A stretch of 64,000 nucleotides of DNA from Roseovarius dicentrarchi (GTDB lineage: Bacteria; Pseudomonadota; Alphaproteobacteria; Rhodobacterales; Rhodobacteraceae), in contig NZ_QNQP01000010.1 of NCBI RefSeq assembly GCF_003316635.1, positions 52,741-116,740 of the forward strand, read 5' to 3'. Below, piece by piece: positions 57,212-64,000 of the stretch. The position numbers and the translations under genes are program-made. Each line of letters opens with the position of its first letter. The first letter of the stretch is position 1. The notes under the pieces were generated by a model that saw nothing but the letters and a program-made list of their open reading frames with translations, did no database searches and had not been told where the DNA came from.

Positions 57212-58915
57212 ATGATGGGAATCGTACTGCTATCGCTGCTGGGCGTGGCCCTGACAGCCTTTGCCATAGACGCGTTCGGGGATGATGACGACGGCGCCCC
57301 TGCCCGCAGCGGCGAGCCGGACGGATCAGACGACACCGCCCCGCCCGAAGAGCCCGGCGATCCGAACAGCATTCAGGTCAGCTATCCCGATGACCCGTCC
57401 GGGGACGTCTCCATTCGCGGCACCGATGGCGATGACCGTCTGGACAATCTGCTGTTTGATGATCTTGACCTGGATGACCGCTCTCTGGACGTGCGCGCCG
57501 GGCGCGGCAGTGATCTGATTGCAGCCGGGGACCGGTCCGGCACGTTTTCGGGCGGCGTCGGCGCCGATTTCCTGAGCGCTGCGGGCGGCGCGGGCCAGAC
57601 GCTCGACGGCGGTTTTGGCGAGGACGACATAACGGCAACAGACGTGTCGGGCGCGCAACTGTTCGGCGGCGAAGGCAATGATTACCTGTCCATCCAACAT
57701 GATCCGAACGGCGACGAAAACAGTGTTGCCGACGGCGGCAACGGTTTTGATTTTCTGGCGGCCAACATCTCGACCCCGGACGGCACCGGTCAGTCCTACA
57801 GCGTCCTGCGCGGCGGCGAAGACGGTGACGGATTTGATCTGCTTATCCGCACAAATGATGACGCCTACCTTGAGGCAGTGCGGTCCGGCACATTGACCCA
57901 GACCAACGCCGCAGGCGATCCGGTGGTCGATGCAGGGGTCATGGCACGGATAGCGGATTTCGGGCCGGGCGATGATATGAATATCGACATTCGCGGCGCC
58001 GATGAAGGCGCGGGCAGCCTGCATGATTATCGCGGCTTTGAGGTGATCGAACGGGACGGCGGCACCGACCTGCGGCTGATCTGGGACGGTCTGCGCCCGG
58101 ATGCGGACGGCACGTATGAGCTGAACGCCACGGTCCGTTTTGACGGCGTTACCGATCTGTCTGATGTCGGCCTGTACATCACCGCCCTCTCCCCCGGCAT
58201 GATCGGCACGGAGGGCGATGATGTGATCGCGCTGGATAGTTTTCTCGCGCCCGAACGTGTGCTGGCCGGCGATGGGAACGACAGCGTGACCTTCTCGGGA
58301 GCGGGGCCGATATCGCTGGAGGGGGGCGCCGGCAACGATACGCTGACCGGCCTTGGCGACGACGTCACCCTGCTGGGCCAGGGCGGCGACGATGCGCTGA
58401 CCGGAGGCCACGCCGCGCAGATGTTTGGCGGCGCAGGTGATGACAGCCTGACACTGAACATGACGAACGGCATCAACGATTCGGGCGCGGTCGCCTATGG
58501 CGGCGAAGGCGACGACACGATCACCGCCCTCGGTGATGTCGGTCTGGGCTACCCCGACTATTCATTCGGAACGCTGACCGGTGGCGCGGGCGCGGACGCC
58601 TTTGACGTCACGTTGAACCTGCTGCCACAGGAATACGGCAGTACAGATCCGTACGACACCCGTGACGCCCGCGTGCCGGTCGCGATCAGCGACTTCACCC
58701 CCGGAGAAGACGTGTTGACCATCGAAATCGCGCGCGGCGCCGGAGAGGAGGACCGCGAAATGACCGCAGCAGAGATCATTCGCGATGACGTCGGCCGCGC
58801 GACGCTGGTGATGAGCTTTGCCGCAACGTCCACATCCCCCGCGCTTGAAGGGACGATGCGCCTGGGCGATAACCCGAATATCACCTTGGATGACATCGCC
58901 TTTATTCAGAGCTAA
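57212..58915 (+). CDS. Membrane-anchored RTX-like calcium-binding repeat protein
   Basis: This 567-residue very acidic protein has one N-terminal hydrophobic segment (GIVLLSLLGVALTAFAIDAF) followed by an Asp/Glu/Pro-rich linker. Hemolysin-type calcium-binding nonapeptides occur as GGEGNDYLS (about 151), GGAGNDTLTG (about 370), GGAGDDSLT (about 406) and GGEGDDTIT (about 429). It is a secreted or surface-anchored protein; no type I secretion genes are adjacent. I chose the ATG at 57212 because the CtrA-type box and G tract lie just before it; an in-frame GTG at 57125 would include both. It is oriented against the ribosomal operon. Confidence 0.85.
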   Translation: MMGIVLLSLLGVALTAFAIDAFGDDDDGAPARSGEPDGSDDTAPPEEPGDPNSIQVSYPDDPSGDVSIRGTDGDDRLDNLLFDDLDLDDRSLDVRAGRGSDLIAAGDRSGTFSGGVGADFLSAAGGAGQTLDGGFGEDDITATDVSGAQLFGGEGNDYLSIQHDPNGDENSVADGGNGFDFLAANISTPDGTGQSYSVLRGGEDGDGFDLLIRTNDDAYLEAVRSGTLTQTNAAGDPVVDAGVMARIADFGPGDDMNIDIRGADEGAGSLHDYRGFEVIERDGGTDLRLIWDGLRPDADGTYELNATVRFDGVTDLSDVGLYITALSPGMIGTEGDDVIALDSFLAPERVLAGDGNDSVTFSGAGPISLEGGAGNDTLTGLGDDVTLLGQGGDDALTGGHAAQMFGGAGDDSLTLNMTNGINDSGAVAYGGEGDDTITALGDVGLGYPDYSFGTLTGGAGADAFDVTLNLLPQEYGSTDPYDTRDARVPVAISDFTPGEDVLTIEIARGAGEEDREMTAAEIIRDDVGRATLVMSFAATSTSPALEGTMRLGDNPNITLDDIAFIQS

Positions 58916-58976
58916 CGGCACAGCGTCATGCGAAATCACACTCGCCATGCGCGCCGCCCTGCGCTAGTAAACACGC

Positions 58977-59597
58977 ATGTCAGATATATCCTCCCTCTTT
59001 GTCACCCGCCTTTATCGCGCCGAGCTGCGCGAGCTGGGCAAACCCATCGACGCCGGCGAGTTGGAAGCGTCCTGCTGGTCCATCGCCGACGATGACGCGG
59101 CCGGCCAGCAATGGTGCGAGGATAACGACTATCCCGGCTACACCTCCTATGCGTCACTGGACGACCTGCCCTACCGGTTTCCGATCTTCGCCGATCTGGT
59201 CAAGGTGCTGGACAAACACGTCGCCGCCTTTGCCGCCGATCTGGAGTTCGACCTTGGCGGCAAAAAGCTGAAGCTCGACAGTCTGTGGATCAACATCCTG
59301 CCCGAAGGCGGCACACATGCCTCGCACATCCACCCCCATTCGGTGATTTCCGGCACCACCTATGTGACGATGCCCGAGGGCACCAGCGCCATCAAATTCG
59401 AGGATCCGCGCCTGCCGATGATGATGGCCGCCCCGCCCCGCCGCAAGGATGCGCGCGTGGATTTGCGCACGTTCACCTATCTGACACCCGACGCCGGCGA
59501 AGTGCTGCTGTGGGAATCGTGGCTGCGCCATGAGGTGCCGGTGAACATGTCCGAGGATGACCGTATCAGCGTGAGTTTCAACTACGCCTGGGGCTGA
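58977..59597 (+). CDS. TIGR02466 family protein (2OG-Fe(II) oxygenase-like)
   Basis: This 206-residue protein has LDSLWINILPEGGTHASHIH, PHSVISGTTYVTMPEG, then PDAGEVLLWESWLRHEVPVN and DDRISVSFNYAWG. The His pair around HIHPHS, the distal His in RHEVP and the late Arg fit the Fe(II)/2-oxoglutarate fold of TIGR02466 proteins, whose substrate is unknown. It starts at the ATG at 58977, 61 nt after the RTX-like gene. Confidence 0.88.
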   Translation: MSDISSLFVTRLYRAELRELGKPIDAGELEASCWSIADDDAAGQQWCEDNDYPGYTSYASLDDLPYRFPIFADLVKVLDKHVAAFAADLEFDLGGKKLKLDSLWINILPEGGTHASHIHPHSVISGTTYVTMPEGTSAIKFEDPRLPMMMAAPPRRKDARVDLRTFTYLTPDAGEVLLWESWLRHEVPVNMSEDDRISVSFNYAWG

Positions 59598-59662
59598 TTT
59601 CGCCGCCCCAGAGCGTTTCGGGGTGAACCAACCGCGTTCCGACCGCGTTACGTCCCCATTCT

Positions 59663-59670
59663 AGGAGGAG
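59663..59670 (+). promoter_or_regulatory. Strong Shine-Dalgarno that defines a CTG start
   Basis: AGGAGGAG ends seven bases before a CTG at 59678. No ATG, GTG or TTG in the right frame exists between the upstream stop (59624) and 59777. Confidence 0.7.
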
Positions 59671-59677
59671 AAGCCCA

Positions 59678-60553
59678 CTGGAACCGGTCACTGTTCTCAT
59701 CACTCAACTGCGCGACATAGCGCGCAGCACCATCGCTCTGCTTCCAAATCTGGCCGTTGCGATCATTGTCATCTTCTTGACGTGGATCGTCAGCAAGCTT
59801 GCCACATCAACCCTGAAGCGAATGCTGAAACGCACCAAGCTGCGCCAAAGCCTGCAAGAGCTGTTTGCATTGCTGACCTCTATCGCGGTCTGGTTCCTCG
59901 GCGTGATGATTGCCGCCGTCATCCTGTTTCCCGGCCTGACGCCGGCCAGCATCCTTGCCGGGCTTGGCATCGGGTCTGTTGCCATCGGATTTGCCTTCAA
60001 GGACGTGTTCGAGAATTTTCTGGCCGGGATCATCATCCTTTTCCGCCGTGAAATGCGCATCGGCGACCATGTGGAATGCGAAGGTATCGAGGGCCAGGTC
60101 TCCCACATTGCCATACGCGAAAGCCATATCCGCCAGACCGATGGCCAGCTGGTCATCGTGCCAAACTCGATCCTGTTCAAGAACCCGGTGACCGTGCGCA
60201 CAGACAAGGATCACCGCCGCGTCACGGTGATCTGCGGCGTTGCCTATGACGTCGACATTGACGAGGCGCGCACGGTGATTTCCGATGCGGTGCGCGGCTG
60301 CGATACGGTGATCTCCGACGGCAAACCGATCCAGATTTTCGCGCAGGAATTTGCCTCGTCCTCGATCAATTTCGAGGTGACATGGTGGACCGGCTCCAAA
60401 CCGGTCGAGGTTCGCACGTCCCGTGATCAGGTGGTATCAGCCGTCAAACGCGCGCTGGATGACGCCGGGATCGAGATCCCGTTCCCCTACCGCACACTGA
60501 CCTTCAAGGAACCTCTGCCGTTGCAGAGGGCGGAACGCACGGAGCGTGACTAA
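59678..60553 (+). CDS. MscS family mechanosensitive channel, probable CTG start
   Basis: This 291-residue small-conductance channel has TM1 (AVAIIVIFLTWIVSKLA), TM2 (LFALLTSIAVWFLGVMIAAVIL) and the pore helix TM3 (LGIGSVAIGFAFKDVFENFLAGIIIL). The MscS beta domain starts GDHVECEGIEGQV and includes VIVPNSILFKNPVT. The first ATG/GTG/TTG codon in frame is a TTG at 59777 inside TM1, which would destroy the span. A CTG at 59678 with an ideal AGGAGG site gives a normal N-terminus (M/LEPVTVLITQLRDIARST). Either a rare CTG start or a sequence change from ATG. Confidence 0.88.
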   Translation: MEPVTVLITQLRDIARSTIALLPNLAVAIIVIFLTWIVSKLATSTLKRMLKRTKLRQSLQELFALLTSIAVWFLGVMIAAVILFPGLTPASILAGLGIGSVAIGFAFKDVFENFLAGIIILFRREMRIGDHVECEGIEGQVSHIAIRESHIRQTDGQLVIVPNSILFKNPVTVRTDKDHRRVTVICGVAYDVDIDEARTVISDAVRGCDTVISDGKPIQIFAQEFASSSINFEVTWWTGSKPVEVRTSRDQVVSAVKRALDDAGIEIPFPYRTLTFKEPLPLQRAERTERD

Positions 60554-60620
60554 CCGGGCGCTATGTCGCTGATTGAGCAGGGCAGAGTGCCCAGTTGATC
60601 ATGCCCCTCGTCGCCAAGGC

Positions 60621-60651
60621 AAAGCCCCCGCCAATCACTTGGCGGGGGCCT
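60621..60651. terminator. Bidirectional terminator between MscS and rplP
   Basis: GCCCCCGCCAA pairs with TTGGCGGGGGC (11 bp) around TCAC. It lies between convergent genes: 70 nt past the MscS stop and about 37 nt past the rplP stop. Read from rplP, a short TTT follows. It would stop the S10-operon transcript before rpmC. Confidence 0.75.
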
Positions 60652-60687
60652 TCATCTCTTTACCGGGCTGCGCTTAGCGTAGCAAAA

Positions 60688-61101
60688 TCACCAGTCTTCG
60701 CGCTGAACAACGCGGGTTTTGATCGGCAGCTTCATCGCAGCAAGACGCAGGGCCTCGACCGCGATTTCTTCGCTCACGCCGTCCAGCTCGAACATGATCC
60801 GGCCCGGCTTGACCCGTGCGGCCCAGTAATCGACCGAACCTTTACCTTTACCCATACGGACTTCGGTAGGCTTGGAGGATACCGGCACATCCGGGAAAAT
60901 CCGGATCCAGACACGGCCCTGACGCTTCATGTGGCGTGTCATCGCGCGGCGGGCCGCTTCGATCTGACGCGCTGTCACACGCTCGGGCTGCGTTGCCTTC
61001 AGGCCGAACGATCCAAAGTTCAGGTCAGACCCGCCCTTGGCTTCGCCCTTGATGCGGCCTTTGAACTGCTTGCGGAATTTAGTGCGTTTTGGTTGTAGCA
61101 T
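60688..61101 (-). CDS. rplP: 50S ribosomal protein L16
   Basis: This 137-residue protein has [40 protein letters not shown] and [20 protein letters not shown], classic L16. It is the last gene of its segment; the usual next gene rpmC is 3.7 kb away. Confidence 0.98.
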   Translation of the reverse strand: MLQPKRTKFRKQFKGRIKGEAKGGSDLNFGSFGLKATQPERVTARQIEAARRAMTRHMKRQGRVWIRIFPDVPVSSKPTEVRMGKGKGSVDYWAARVKPGRIMFELDGVSEEIAVEALRLAAMKLPIKTRVVQREDW

Positions 61102-61114
61102 CTTTCATTCCCTC

Positions 61115-61822
61115 TTAGCGCCGACCGCCCGCACCGCGAGGTGCCGGACCGTCCTGAAGTTCCTGAGCCTTGCGGTCACGCGCGCTGGGGTCGTGATCCA
61201 TGATCTCGCCTTTGAAGATCCAGGTCTTGATCCCGATGATGCCGTAGGCTGTCAGAGCCTCGACATGCGCGTAATCGATATCGGCCCGCAGCGTATGCAG
61301 CGGGACGCGGCCCTCACGATACCATTCGGTCCGCGCAATCTCGGCGCCGCCAAGGCGGCCGGCGAGGTTCACGCGGATGCCAAGGGCACCCATACGCATG
61401 GCGTTCTGCACGGCCCGCTTCATCGCACGGCGGAAGCTTACCCGGCGCTCCAGCTGCTGGGCGATGCTTTCGCCCACCAGCGCGGCGTCCAGTTCAGGCT
61501 TGCGCACTTCTACGATGTTCAGGTGCAGCTCGCTTGCCGTCATCGCTGCCAGCTTCTTGCGCAGGGTTTCGATGTCTGCGCCTTTCTTGCCGATGATGAC
61601 GCCGGGACGCGCTGTGTGGATCGTGACGCGGCATTTCTTGTGCGGACGCTCGATGACGACGCGGCTGACGCCGGCCTGCTTGCACTCGTTCTTGATGAAT
61701 TCGCGCATGGCCAGATCTTCGAGCAGCAGATTACCGTAATCCTTGGTATCCGCATACCAGCGGCTGTCCCAGGTGCGGTTGATCTGAAGGCGCATGCCAA
61801 TCGGATTGACTTTGTTACCCAT
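61115..61822 (-). CDS. rpsC: 30S ribosomal protein S3
   Basis: This 235-residue protein begins [20 protein letters not shown], has the KH domain region [19 protein letters not shown] and the C-terminal [20 protein letters not shown]. It overlaps rplV by one base. Confidence 0.98.
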   Translation of the reverse strand: MGNKVNPIGMRLQINRTWDSRWYADTKDYGNLLLEDLAMREFIKNECKQAGVSRVVIERPHKKCRVTIHTARPGVIIGKKGADIETLRKKLAAMTASELHLNIVEVRKPELDAALVGESIAQQLERRVSFRRAMKRAVQNAMRMGALGIRVNLAGRLGGAEIARTEWYREGRVPLHTLRADIDYAHVEALTAYGIIGIKTWIFKGEIMDHDPSARDRKAQELQDGPAPRGAGGRR

Positions 61823-62202
61823 CAGGCTTGCTCCTCAACTTGGCGCAGTTTGATCGTGATTTCCGAGAACGGCTTGCGCAGGGCGCCAAACCGGCCACGG
61901 GCACGCGGACGTCCGCGCTTCATCACGAGGTTCTTGCCGACATAGGCTTCGGCCACGATCAGCTCGTCCACGTCGAGATTGTGATTGTTCTCGGCGTTGG
62001 CGATGGCAGATTGCAGGCACTTGCGCACATCCTCGGCAATCCGCTTCTGGCTGAAGGTGAGGTCCGTCAGGGCCTTGTCCACCTTCTTGCCACGGATCAG
62101 CTGCGCGACGAGGTTCAGTTTCTGCGGGCTGGTACGAAGCATGCGCAGTTTTGCCATTGCTTCGTTATCGGCCACGCGGCGGGGGTTCTTTTCCTTGCCC
62201 AT
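61822..62202 (-). CDS. rplV: 50S ribosomal protein L22
   Basis: This 126-residue protein has [20 protein letters not shown] and ends in [20 protein letters not shown] and [13 protein letters not shown], standard L22. Confidence 0.97.
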   Translation of the reverse strand: MGKEKNPRRVADNEAMAKLRMLRTSPQKLNLVAQLIRGKKVDKALTDLTFSQKRIAEDVRKCLQSAIANAENNHNLDVDELIVAEAYVGKNLVMKRGRPRARGRFGALRKPFSEITIKLRQVEEQA

Positions 62203-62205
62203 GAC

Positions 62206-62484
62206 TTACTTCCGCTTCGCTTTTTTGTCCGCGGCATGACCGGTATAGGTCCGAGTCGGCGAATACTCACCGAACTTCTGACCGATCATGTCCTCGGTGA
62301 CGTTGACAGGGATATGCTTGCGACCGTTATAGACGCCAAACGTCAGGCCCACAAACTGGGGCAGGATCGTCGAGCGGCGCGACCATATCTTGATGACTTC
62401 GTTACGACCGCCCTCACGCGAGCCTTCCGCCTTTTTCAGGACGTAGGCATCGACAAAGGGGCCTTTCCATACAGAACGTGCCAT
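62206..62484 (-). CDS. rpsS: 30S ribosomal protein S19
   Basis: This 92-residue protein ([60 protein letters not shown]) is S19. It lies three nt after rplB. Confidence 0.98.
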   Translation of the reverse strand: MARSVWKGPFVDAYVLKKAEGSREGGRNEVIKIWSRRSTILPQFVGLTFGVYNGRKHIPVNVTEDMIGQKFGEYSPTRTYTGHAADKKAKRK

Positions 62485-62487
62485 ATC

Positions 62488-63330
62488 TTAGCGGCCCTTC
62501 TTCTTGGCGTGACGCGAGCGGATGATCAGCTTCTGCGACGCCTTGTTCTTGTTGCGGGTGCGCGCACCCTTCGTGGGCTTGCCCCATGGGGTCACCGGAT
62601 GACGACCACCCGAGGTCCGGCCCTCACCACCACCATGGGGGTGATCGATCGGGTTCATCACGACACCGCGCACAGACGGACGTACGCCCTTGTGGCGCAT
62701 GCGGCCGGCCTTGCCGTAGTTCTGGTTCGAGTTGTCGGGGTTGGAGACCGCACCAACCGTTGCGCGGCATTCCTGGCGCACCAGACGCAGCTCGCCCGAG
62801 GACAGGCGGATCTGAGCGTAACCACCATCGCGACCGACGAACTGGGCGTAGGTGCCTGCCGCGCGTGCGATCTGGCCACCCTTGCCGGGCTTCATCTCGA
62901 TATTGTGGATGATCGTACCGATGGGCATGCCCGAGAACGGCATGCAGTTGCCGGGCTTGATGTCGACCTTGGCGCCGGAATAGATCTTGTCGCCGATCGC
63001 CAGACGCTGAGGCGCCAGGATATAGGTCTGCTCGCCATCGTCATACTTGACGAGCGCGATGAACGCGGTCCGGTTCGGGTCATATTCGATCCGCTCGACG
63101 GTGGCCGCGATATCGACTTTGTTACGTTTGAAATCAACGATCCGGTAGAGGCGCTTGGCCCCACCCCCGCGACGACGCGATGTGATACGTCCGGTGTTGT
63201 TCCGGCCGCCCGATTTCGACAAACCCTCGGTGAGGGATTTGACGGGGCGTCCTTTGTACAGCTCCGAACGGTCGATCAGCACCAGCCCGCGCTGGCCCGG
63301 CGTCGTTGGCTTATACGACTTGAGTGCCAT
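62488..63330 (-). CDS. rplB: 50S ribosomal protein L2
   Basis: This 280-residue core protein begins [20 protein letters not shown] and has [20 protein letters not shown] and the peptidyl-transferase-centre signature [17 protein letters not shown]. It is now the first ribosomal gene: rplW, expected just upstream, is replaced by 463 nt without a gene and an IS256 transposase. Confidence 0.98.
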   Translation of the reverse strand: MALKSYKPTTPGQRGLVLIDRSELYKGRPVKSLTEGLSKSGGRNNTGRITSRRRGGGAKRLYRIVDFKRNKVDIAATVERIEYDPNRTAFIALVKYDDGEQTYILAPQRLAIGDKIYSGAKVDIKPGNCMPFSGMPIGTIIHNIEMKPGKGGQIARAAGTYAQFVGRDGGYAQIRLSSGELRLVRQECRATVGAVSNPDNSNQNYGKAGRMRHKGVRPSVRGVVMNPIDHPHGGGEGRTSGGRHPVTPWGKPTKGARTRNKNKASQKLIIRSRHAKKKGR

Positions 63331-63793
63331 GCTTTCTGTCTTCCGTTTAGCAAACGGCGGATGTGTGTTCCGCCTATGTAGGGCGGGCCGTGGCCCACCA
63401 TGGGTATAGGGCCCCGAAGGTCCCCGGCTAGATCGTCTCGATAGACGAAAACGAAGCCCCGGACGAATCCGGGGCTAACGTGATAGGGTCGTTTAGGAGG
63501 TTGGCGCGGCGGGGTCAAGTGGAGGATAGCGGATTTCGGATCGTTTGGTCCTGCCCCGCCCCAAGCCGGGCGAGCGTCTACCGGGGGCTGGCGCTGCTAC
63601 GGTTTTTCGAGGCACTTTATCCCCGCCAAACCTCTCCACCCTTCATGAGGCAGCGCCCGGCCGCCAAAGCGCCAGACCGCAGACCCGTCAGGCGCTCGCC
63701 CGGCGCGCTGCGCGCGCTGTTCGGGCGGGGTGGGCGCGACGGTATAAAATTTGATTGAGCAACCCGAGGTCTGGAAATTCTGCTGAGAGGGGG
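63331..63793 (-). other. 463-nt region between rplB and the IS element
   Basis: There is no credible gene. It holds the terminator at 63447, so the rplB promoter probably lies between 63331 and 63446. The GC-rich part 63480-63790 may include the IS end; I cannot place the terminal inverted repeat because the other end is outside the window. Confidence 0.55.
63447..63476 (-). terminator. Terminator upstream of rplB
   Basis: In the minus sense AGCCCCGGA pairs with TCCGGGGCT (nine bp) around TTCG and is followed by TCGTTTTCG. It would stop transcription arriving from the IS or older upstream ribosomal genes and isolate rplB. Confidence 0.75.
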
Positions 63794-64000
63794 TCATGCA
63801 TCCTGGCATTCCCACTTGATGTAGGCCTTCGTTTCGGAGGCCCATTTTTCGTCGATCTCGACCAGCACGGCGCTGACGAGGCGCAAGAGCGCGTCTTCGC
63901 CGGGAAAGACCCTGATTTTGACGGTGCGCCGTTTGAGTTCCTGCTGGACGGAGCGCTCGATCGGGTTTGACGTGCGCAGCCGTTTGCGGTGGTGCTCAGG
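63794..64000 (-). mobile_element. IS256-family (mutator) transposase, C-terminal part
   Basis: The last 68 residues before a TGA at 63794-63796 read PEHHRKRLRTSNPIERSVQQ, ELKRRTVKIRVFPGEDALLR and LVSAVLVEIDEKWASETKAY, then IKWECQDA. The RTSNPIER segment and the terminal KWECQDA region are typical of the C-terminus of IS256/mutator transposases. The gene enters from beyond the right edge with an intact reading frame in the visible part. Confidence 0.9.

Noticed and set aside
61828..63381. A 517-codon plus-strand frame opposite rplV, rpsS and rplB
   Set aside because: It spans three certain ribosomal genes in reverse and has no family features.
63597..63845. Minus-strand 82-codon frame between rplB and the IS transposase
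   Set aside because: It starts inside the transposase gene in another frame and has no recognisable content.

Overview
The window looks like chromosome of an alphaproteobacterium of the family Rhodobacteraceae, most likely the Roseobacter group. The DNA is GC-rich, and it carries GcrA, PCuAC, MeaB and methylmalonyl-CoA epimerase, DUF1467, a TIGR02466 protein, a PKGWP-type NUDIX hydrolase and an alphaproteobacterial secY-adk-rpsM-rpsK-rpoA-rplQ order. I see no rRNA, tRNA, prophage or CRISPR array. One insertion sequence (IS256 family) enters at the right edge.

Layout. 1-12.9 kb: two alpha/beta hydrolases, thrS, DoxX, an ArsC-like reductase, a copper-chaperone pair, rpmB, meaB, a DUF3108 protein next to hrpB, a NUDIX hydrolase and a phosphate transporter. 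13-16 kb: argF-argD and an ABC-2 permease. 16.2-31.2 kb: gcrA, AsmA, rimO, an IMPACT-domain protein and M48 lipoprotein, nitroreductase-EI24, DUF1467-mce, a response regulator, GNAT, hemerythrin, aspS, cfa and pabBC. 31.4-43 kb: carB, a tandem pair of 39-residue single-span membrane peptides, then a peptide-type ABC operon with two consecutive paralogous binding proteins, two permeases and a fused double ATPase. 43.3-46.1 kb: rarA and a Do-like protease.

46.2-63.3 kb is the ribosomal S10/spc/alpha cluster, all on the minus strand from rplB to rplQ. It is broken in three places. A self-contained exported-protein gene lies between rpmD (L30) and rplO (L15). A 3.7-kb block on the opposite strand (RTX-like anchored protein, TIGR02466 protein, MscS channel) separates rpmC (L29) from rplP (L16). 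An intergenic segment with a terminator and an IS256 transposase lies upstream of rplB, where rplW would be expected.

Main points for a second look: the unannotated 39-residue twin membrane peptides; a dispersed motif at the 3' flank of four genes, always in the same sense relative to the gene; a perfect CtrA-type box plus a nine-G tract upstream of the RTX-like gene; a probable CTG start for MscS; the loss of the nucleophile serine in the first hydrolase; and the interruptions of the ribosomal operon. Functional calls come from reading protein motifs; no database search was possible.
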